From Phycisphaerae bacterium (GTDB lineage Bacteria; Planctomycetota; Phycisphaerae; JAAYCJ01), in the NCBI GenBank assembly GCA_012514125.1, contig JAAZAW010000374.1, forward strand, positions 1 to 9,883: a stretch of DNA of 9,883 nucleotides, in the 5' to 3' direction. Shown here piece after piece: positions 6,055-9,883 of this stretch; position 1 is the first letter of the stretch, and each line of letters opens with the position of its first letter. The position numbers were made by a program, and so were the translations under genes. The notes under the pieces were generated by a model. That model saw nothing but the letters and a program-made list of their open reading frames with translations, was not told the DNA's origin and ran no database searches.

Positions 6055-6867
6055 CTAAAGCCGTTCCTTGGTATAACTGTAATTCCCCGGCAACTCGATC
6101 CACAATTGACTCTCGGGAATACCCGTATTGATTTGAATCTCTTTGAAATTCGCCGTGATAATATTCGAGTGCGTATCATGTGAAATCACCCGTACCGGCA
6201 ACGCCCGTTTCCGCTCCACCCAAAACTCAAGCTTCTTATATTTTTTCACAAATCGACTGTCTTTTTTCGGCACCAAAATCAAATGGTCGGTCTCCGCCGG
6301 GTCGTCCTTGTCGGGCTTGGCCAATGTCACATCGAATTCCTTCAAAATCTCCGACTTCTTCTGTCCAAACGGCAGCGGAAAAGGCCCTTCACCCAATTTG
6401 AACGCATCGAATTTTTCATCCGCCGCGACCACTTCCCGATCGATCGCACTTCGGGTATGCTCGCGAATCTCCCTGAGCCACTTGCCGTCGAAACAAAACC
6501 ATTCCTTCTGATTAAGTTTCAAATCGTCATGCACCAGTGTATCGAAATGAATCATGAACTTCGGCTCTTGCCCGTTTTGTGCGCTTCGATATCGAACAAC
6601 TCCCGACTTGGTCTGCCGATCGTCCGGAATAATCTGATAAAGCTCGTGAGTCACCTTCGCCGTAAGGTCCCTGATCCCCTTACCCGAATTTTCCAACCGG
6701 TCGAGTATCGCATCCACCTTCGGATCCACCGACTTTACTTCCTGTGTCGTCGCAGGTCTGGTGCCAGGCTGCGTCGTCACCGCCTCACCGCACGCACACA
6801 ACGCCATCCCCAAAATCACACTCACACTCCACGCCCAGCCCCCCGACAACATCCTTTTCCTGGTCAT
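6055..6867 (-). CDS. LolA/LolB-fold lipoprotein (putative)
   Basis: A 270-residue envelope lipoprotein. Residues 1-26 form a signal peptide: basic MTRKR, a hydrophobic core and LCAC, with Cys26 as the probable lipidation site. A Thr/Pro/Gln-rich linker follows, then a beta-rich domain. It resembles the LolA/outer-membrane lipoprotein-sorting fold, with alternating strands, EWFCFDGKWLREI in the middle, KLEFWVERKRALPVRVI near 210-230, and a final NTGIPESQLWIELPGNY. LolA carries lipoproteins across the periplasm and LolB, same fold, is itself a lipoprotein. Being anchored, this protein is more LolB-like in topology. Start ATG 6867 is fixed by AAGGAGGG 5 nt upstream; an in-frame ATG at 6921 would hide the signal peptide. 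The neighbouring LolD- and LolC-like genes fit a lipoprotein-handling role, but similarity was judged by eye and other lipid- or polymer-binding roles are possible. Confidence 0.7.
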   Translation of the reverse strand: MTRKRMLSGGWAWSVSVILGMALCACGEAVTTQPGTRPATTQEVKSVDPKVDAILDRLENSGKGIRDLTAKVTHELYQIIPDDRQTKSGVVRYRSAQNGQEPKFMIHFDTLVHDDLKLNQKEWFCFDGKWLREIREHTRSAIDREVVAADEKFDAFKLGEGPFPLPFGQKKSEILKEFDVTLAKPDKDDPAETDHLILVPKKDSRFVKKYKKLEFWVERKRALPVRVISHDTHSNIITANFKEIQINTGIPESQLWIELPGNYSYTKERL

Positions 6868-6871
6868 AGTA

Positions 6872-6879
6872 CCCTCCTT
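6872..6879 (-). promoter_or_regulatory. Strong ribosome binding site that fixes the lipoprotein start
   Basis: AAGGAGGG on the - strand lies 4-5 nt before the ATG at 6867. It overlaps the TAA stop of the upstream membrane-protein gene (6878-6880), so ribosomes ending there could restart directly. This is the best Shine-Dalgarno match in the six-gene cluster and supports the signal-peptide-bearing start over the ATG at 6921. Confidence 0.8.
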
Positions 6880-7642
6880 ATATCTGAATTTCTCCAGCGG
6901 ACTGTTCCGCCGATTTCCCATTTCTCATCATCAGCCGGTGTGCAACAAAACTTCCGATCGCCACCACAAACAACCCCCCTTGAATCATCGCAATCTGCTT
7001 GAGGTTCAATCCAAGCCACACCGACATACCCGCCATGATACCATATCGAACGAATCGTCCCAACCACTGAGCCAAAAAATATTTTCCCAACGGATATCCC
7101 GACAAAATCGCCAGCCACCTCACCGGGTCCGCCGGAACCGGCACAATGTTCAAAACCACCTGCAACATGAAAGGCCACGTCTGAAACTGCTTTTCCGACC
7201 AGCGATAAACCCGTGTCTCACGAATTTTGTGCGCCTTGCCCAGTCGCAACAAATACGCAAGCGTATGATATTCATTCAAATGCGAAACCGCCGATCCAAA
7301 CGCTCCGACTCCCGCCACCATAAAAATCCTCATCCCCGTCGGCAGCATCGTCAACCCATCGTTCGGCGACGCCAAAAACAAAACAAACCACACCGTCGGC
7401 AACGGCACATACGTGCACGCAATCGCAAAATAAAATACATACAAACAAATCAACCAAATCGTCCGGCCCCATTCCCCGCCGCCCGTACTATAACACGAAA
7501 ACCCCCAGTGACTCCCGATCGTCACAGCCGCCAGAAATAAACAAAAAAACGCGAACCACCGCCGCATGTGCAACCCGTCGTCGGTCCGTTGCGGCGTCGC
7601 GATCAAATAACGCACAAACTGTCTATTCCACGATTCGTCCAT
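6878..7642 (-). CDS. Multi-pass membrane protein, possibly DedA/VTT (SNARE-associated) type
   Basis: A 254-residue integral membrane protein with a soluble N-terminus (about 1-27) and hydrophobic segments near 29-48, 61-92, 104-120, 158-180 and 197-235. The part from YVPLPTVWFVLFLAS through GAFGSAVSHLNEY to NIVPVPADPVRWLAILSGYPLGKYFLAQWLGRFVRYG resembles the VTT/DedA fold. It has a glycine-rich helix, a re-entrant loop with conserved prolines, then a small-residue segment followed by an arginine before the last helix. DedA proteins help flip polyprenyl-phosphate or phospholipids and keep envelope homeostasis. The conserved acidic and arginine pattern is only partly visible, so this may be a divergent relative. 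The start lies within the last codons of the ATPase gene (20-nt overlap) and the stop merges into the ribosome binding site of the lipoprotein gene, so the genes are probably co-translated. Confidence 0.55.
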   Translation of the reverse strand: MDESWNRQFVRYLIATPQRTDDGLHMRRWFAFFCLFLAAVTIGSHWGFSCYSTGGGEWGRTIWLICLYVFYFAIACTYVPLPTVWFVLFLASPNDGLTMLPTGMRIFMVAGVGAFGSAVSHLNEYHTLAYLLRLGKAHKIRETRVYRWSEKQFQTWPFMLQVVLNIVPVPADPVRWLAILSGYPLGKYFLAQWLGRFVRYGIMAGMSVWLGLNLKQIAMIQGGLFVVAIGSFVAHRLMMRNGKSAEQSAGEIQI

Positions 7643-8333
7643 CTTTCATCTTCACCAGCCGATCGACTCGCCCAACCAACTCCGGGTTGTGCGTCACCAT
7701 GATAATCGTCTGACCATATTCCTTATTATACGACACCAGCAAATCCATAATCCTTGCCGTGTTCTCACTATCCAGATTTCCCGTCGGCTCATCCGCCAGT
7801 AAAATCGCAGGCCGATGAATCATCGCCCTGGCAATCGCCAACCGCTGCTGTTCGCCGATACTCATCTGCTGAGGCTTATGCCGACTTCGCTCCGACAATC
7901 CCACCGTTGCCAGCACCTCTTTAATCTGCGCATCCGAAGCCTGCGCCCCTCGAATCTTGAACGCCAATCTGAGGTTATCTTCCGCGCTCAAAATATCAAG
8001 TAAATTGAATCGCTGAAAAACAAATCCGATCCTCTCGCGTCGAACCGCCGTCCGTTGCGACTGATTCAACGACATCGTATCAACCCCCTCCAGCATCAAT
8101 TCTTCCGCGTTGTTCGCCGTCTGCATCAATCCCAGAATATGCAGCAGCGTACTCTTGCCGCACCCGCTCGGACCCATCACAGCCACAAACTCCCCCCTGC
8201 GAATATCCAGATCGATATCATGCAGAACAGACAAACTCGAATGATCGAAAAAATAACTCTTATTCAGCTTCCTTGCCCGTAAAACCGTCGCCGCGTTCTT
8301 ATCCTGATTCATCGTCAATTCCATTCTATTCAT
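7623..8333 (-). CDS. ABC transporter ATPase, LolD/MacB/FtsE type
   Basis: This 236-residue nucleotide-binding protein would power the FtsX-like permease encoded just upstream. The motifs are Walker A GPSGCGKST (54-62), Q-loop Gln107 in FVFQRFNLL, signature MSIGEQQR (157-164), Walker B ILLADEP (177-183) with the D-loop GNLDSE, and H-loop His215 in MVTHNPE. The FQRFNLL and ADEPTGNLD stretches mark the LolD/MacB/FtsE group, which moves lipoproteins or drives extracytoplasmic steps by mechanotransmission. The signature is odd: the usual LSGGQ or LSGGERQR has become MSIGEQQR, losing one glycine. The first ATG (8333) overlaps the permease gene by 8 nt. ATGs at 8324 and 8312 are also possible, and the last has GGAA upstream and would start MNQDKNAATV. 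Specificity (lipoprotein, drug or other) is not set by the ATPase. Confidence 0.93.
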   Translation of the reverse strand: MNRMELTMNQDKNAATVLRARKLNKSYFFDHSSLSVLHDIDLDIRRGEFVAVMGPSGCGKSTLLHILGLMQTANNAEELMLEGVDTMSLNQSQRTAVRRERIGFVFQRFNLLDILSAEDNLRLAFKIRGAQASDAQIKEVLATVGLSERSRHKPQQMSIGEQQRLAIARAMIHRPAILLADEPTGNLDSENTARIMDLLVSYNKEYGQTIIMVTHNPELVGRVDRLVKMKDGRIVE

Positions 8334-9570
8334 ATCCCAACGCTTCCAGCGGGTCCTGCCTCAACGCGCAATACCCCGGATAAATCGCACTCAACAATCC
8401 CCCCAACACGCCCACCGCCACCGCCAGCCCGATCCACTGCCCCTGAATATCTACCGTCAACAAAGGCCGAAAATGCTCAATCGCCGCCTTAGCCCCAAAC
8501 GCCATCCCCACACCACCCGCCGTCCCCGTCAGCGAAATAATCATCGCCTCCAGAATCGTCTGACTCATAATATAAAAACTCTTCGCCCCCATCGACCGCA
8601 AAATCCCGATCTCCCGCCGACGTTCGAGCACCATCGTATAAATCGTCACCATGATAAACAAAAATGACACCACCAGCACCACTCCGCTGGCAATATTGAT
8701 ATACACATAAATCGACCGAAAACTATCAAACAGCATCCGATCATAATCGCTCAGCGACGCCACCTTCTGATGCGTCGCCCCCTCGATCGCCTCCGAACAG
8801 GTCCGCAAACCGATCTTTCCTTCCTCCGAATGATGATCCTCCGTCACCGCTACCGTCGAATCGAGCTTCACAAAAAACAAACTCGACCTCGCCACACCTC
8901 CCGTCTCAATATGTCTCACCACCTCAAGCGGTGCGAACACCCGTCCCGCCGACCCCGCCTCCACAATCCCGCAAATCGTAAACTCCCTCCCCAAAAACAA
9001 AATCTTCTCCCCAACACGATATTTCCCCGCCTTCGCCAGCCGATTATCAATAATCAACTCACACGCCTTCGCCAATTTCTCTTCCGACACCGCGTCCGGA
9101 TGATATTTCTCCCCCATCTCTTTCTTCAAATCGTCCACATACTTCCTGAACGCGTCCCCCTCATCGAACAATCGACCCTCCAACAGCGGATGTCCCTTCG
9201 AAAACGCGCCGAAGTGATCCCGATTCACCGCAAACACCCGCTGCTGTTGCCCAGCCATCTTCGGCATAATCGACAAATAAACCGGAATCACCTCCCGAAC
9301 AATTTTCCGTCCGTCAACCGTCACCGCCGCGATTTTTTCAATATATTTATCCGAAAGCGGCGCTCCTTCCGAAAAAATCAACGAACTTTGCGACGGCAAC
9401 ACGATCAATTCCGCATCGATCCCTTTGACTCGTTGTGCCACCTCGCCCAGCGTCCCATGCGACATTGCCAGCATCGTCACCAGCATCGCCACTCCAATCG
9501 CCACCGCCAGCGCCGCCAGCACGCTTCGCAATTTCCGATGTTTAATATTCGCCCAAGCCAAGCCTGTCAT
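8326..9570 (-). CDS. FtsX/LolC/MacB-type ABC transporter permease
   Basis: A 414-residue permease with the four-helix layout of the MacB/LolC/FtsX class: helix 1 at about 16-37, a large periplasmic domain (about 40-285), helix 2 at 288-312, helix 3 near 335-360, and helix 4 at 378-400. The cytoplasmic motif ERRREIGILRSMGAK after helix 2 is the coupling segment of FtsX-like permeases. The ending YPGYCALRQDPLEALGYE is the usual terminus of the class. Length matches LolC/LolE and exceeds FtsX proper. With one permease gene, the transporter would be a homodimer with two ATPases. The periplasmic domain contains a variable insert (about 135-170). Start ATG 9570 has GGAGAG 8 nt upstream. It is the first gene of the six-gene cluster. 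Lipoprotein extraction is a reasonable guess given the LolA-like neighbour, but peptide or antibiotic export cannot be excluded. Confidence 0.93.
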   Translation of the reverse strand: MTGLAWANIKHRKLRSVLAALAVAIGVAMLVTMLAMSHGTLGEVAQRVKGIDAELIVLPSQSSLIFSEGAPLSDKYIEKIAAVTVDGRKIVREVIPVYLSIMPKMAGQQQRVFAVNRDHFGAFSKGHPLLEGRLFDEGDAFRKYVDDLKKEMGEKYHPDAVSEEKLAKACELIIDNRLAKAGKYRVGEKILFLGREFTICGIVEAGSAGRVFAPLEVVRHIETGGVARSSLFFVKLDSTVAVTEDHHSEEGKIGLRTCSEAIEGATHQKVASLSDYDRMLFDSFRSIYVYINIASGVVLVVSFLFIMVTIYTMVLERRREIGILRSMGAKSFYIMSQTILEAMIISLTGTAGGVGMAFGAKAAIEHFRPLLTVDIQGQWIGLAVAVGVLGGLLSAIYPGYCALRQDPLEALGYE

Positions 9571-9594
9571 AAAATCATCTCTCCAAAACCCATA

Positions 9595-9603
9595 ATTCTA
9601 ACA
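9595..9603 (-). promoter_or_regulatory. Possible extended -10 promoter for the six-gene operon
   Basis: On the - strand TGT-TAGAAT matches the extended -10 pattern TGnTATAAT with one mismatch in the hexamer. Transcription would start near 9588, about 18 nt before the permease ATG and just ahead of its GGAGAG. No good -35 is present at 16-18 bp, which is compatible with an extended -10 but leaves the call weak. Confidence 0.35.
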
Positions 9604-9670
9604 TCATATTATCGTCCAAACCCCAAAAATCTCGATTTTTCGCAACACAACAAAGCCAACCTCTCTCCAC

Positions 9671-9734
9671 CCCCACTTTCTCACCTTCTCACCTTCCCAC
9701 CTTCCCACTTTCTCACCTTCTCACCTTCTCACCT
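9671..9734. repeat. 8-bp tandem repeat, about eight copies
   Basis: Eight consecutive 8-bp units with the consensus TCTCACCT on the + strand (AGGTGAGA on the -). Four variants occur: TCTCACCT (five copies), TCCCACCT, TCCCACTT and, at the left end, CCCCACTT. The run is almost pure pyrimidine plus A. It resembles the slippage-prone short repeats found between genes in several bacterial genomes. It lies about 100 bp upstream of the permease gene and could vary in copy number. Confidence 0.85.
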
Positions 9735-9752
9735 TCACCCTTCTCCCTCTTC

Positions 9753-9768
9753 CTTGGCGTCTTAGCGG
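9753..9768. repeat. Short GC-rich near-repeat pair
   Basis: CTTGGCGT (9753-9760) is followed directly by CTTAGCGG (9761-9768), two 8-bp units differing at two positions. It lies between the tandem repeat and the inverted repeat. Such CTTGGCG-type strings occur in dispersed intergenic repeats of other genomes, so this may be part of a composite repeat. Confidence 0.4.
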
Positions 9769-9780
9769 CCCCTCCCCTCC

Positions 9781-9806
9781 GTCATTCCCGCGCAGACGGG
9801 AATCCA
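9781..9806. repeat. Dispersed-type inverted repeat, ATTCCC-N8-GGGAAT
   Basis: ATTCCCG (9784-9790) and CGGGAAT (9797-9803) form a perfect 7-bp stem around a 6-nt centre, within the context GTC...CCAG. The form ATTCCC-N8-GGGAAT matches the architecture of the neisserial dRS3 repeat, and similar GTCATTCCCGC...GGGAATCCAG strings are common dispersed repeats in many bacteria. It is probably a copy of a small mobile or REP-like element. Copy number in this genome cannot be seen from the window. Confidence 0.7.
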
Positions 9807-9851
9807 GAAAACCACTCCACCAGCTGAAAAACTCAAAAAATCGACCAAAAA

Positions 9852-9881
9852 TTTGCATTTTCATAAAAAATATGTTATATT
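9852..9881 (+). promoter_or_regulatory. Possible promoter reading off the right edge
   Basis: TATATT (9876-9881, five of six matches) is preceded at 18 bp by TTTGCA (9852-9857, four of six) in a strongly A/T-rich stretch. It would transcribe a gene beyond the window, divergent from the permease operon. A/T-rich DNA gives such matches easily, so this is weak. Confidence 0.3.
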
Positions 9882-9883
9882 TA

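Larger units (their letters stand above)
9571..9883. other. Noncoding region with repeats upstream of the permease operon
   Basis: A 313-bp stretch with no gene supported on either strand. It holds the leader and possible extended -10 of the permease operon (9571-9603), an A/T hairpin at 9625-9640, a pyrimidine-rich 8-bp tandem repeat, a GC-rich near-repeat pair (9753-9768), a dispersed-type inverted repeat, and an A/T-rich right edge with a possible + strand promoter. A + strand open frame crosses part of it but encodes only repeat-derived residues. Confidence 0.7.

Noticed and set aside
6283..7540. Long + strand open frames opposite the lipoprotein and VTT-like genes
   Set aside because: They have the same Arg/His/Pro/Gln-rich composition, no ribosome binding site of note, and lie opposite genes with clear signal peptide, membrane helices and Shine-Dalgarno sites.
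9625..9640. A/T hairpin AAAAAT-CTCG-ATTTTT as a terminator
   Set aside because: The stem is only six A-T pairs with no G-C core, and no gene on either strand ends next to it.
9671..9734. CRISPR-like array
   Set aside because: Repeats are 8 bp, directly adjacent, with no spacers and no cas genes nearby. It is a simple tandem repeat.
8770..9765. A 331-codon open frame on the + strand opposite the permease gene
   Set aside because: It is antisense to a well-supported FtsX-like permease, its translation is dominated by Arg, His, Pro and Gln with no family motif, and it runs into the 8-bp repeat. It is a shadow caused by codon bias of the true gene.

Overview
The window looks like chromosomal DNA of a diderm bacterium, most likely a planctomycete and perhaps of the Phycisphaerae group. 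This is an inference. It rests on the PlsX and AI-2E family sequence style, a small zinc-ribbon protein of planctomycete type, lipoproteins with lipoboxes, a LolA-like protein and a siroheme-decarboxylase-like protein. No rRNA or tRNA gene is present to confirm it. The genes are densely packed and mostly housekeeping in nature. I see no phage, transposase, toxin or CRISPR genes.

Left part (1-1686): the C-terminal half of an AI-2E/PerM family membrane protein on the + strand, whose N-terminal half is missing from its frame. It is convergent with a lipoprotein zinc carboxypeptidase of family M14 on the - strand. A 344-bp divergent regulatory region (1687-2030) follows. It holds a near-consensus promoter for the peptidase and, on the other strand, a promoter candidate, a terminator-like hairpin with a T7 tract and a cUUCGg hairpin ahead of rpmF.

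Middle (2031-4352): the classic rpmF-plsX-fabH operon (ribosomal protein L32, acyl-ACP:phosphate acyltransferase, ketoacyl-ACP synthase III). It couples ribosome synthesis with phospholipid and fatty-acid initiation, and ends in a strong intrinsic terminator.

Right part (4345-9570): six tightly packed - strand genes, read right to left: FtsX/LolC-like permease, LolD/MacB-like ATPase, a DedA/VTT-like membrane protein, a LolA/LolB-fold lipoprotein, a zinc-ribbon protein, and a fused AhbA-AhbB-like siroheme decarboxylase. Spacings run from a 20-nt overlap to a 41-nt gap, so one operon is likely. The first four suggest an envelope or lipoprotein-trafficking module. Their link to tetrapyrrole synthesis is unexplained and is the most interesting feature of the window.

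Right edge (9571-9883): noncoding, with an 8-bp tandem repeat, a short GC-rich repeat pair, a dispersed-type inverted repeat of the form ATTCCC-N8-GGGAAT, and a possible outward promoter.
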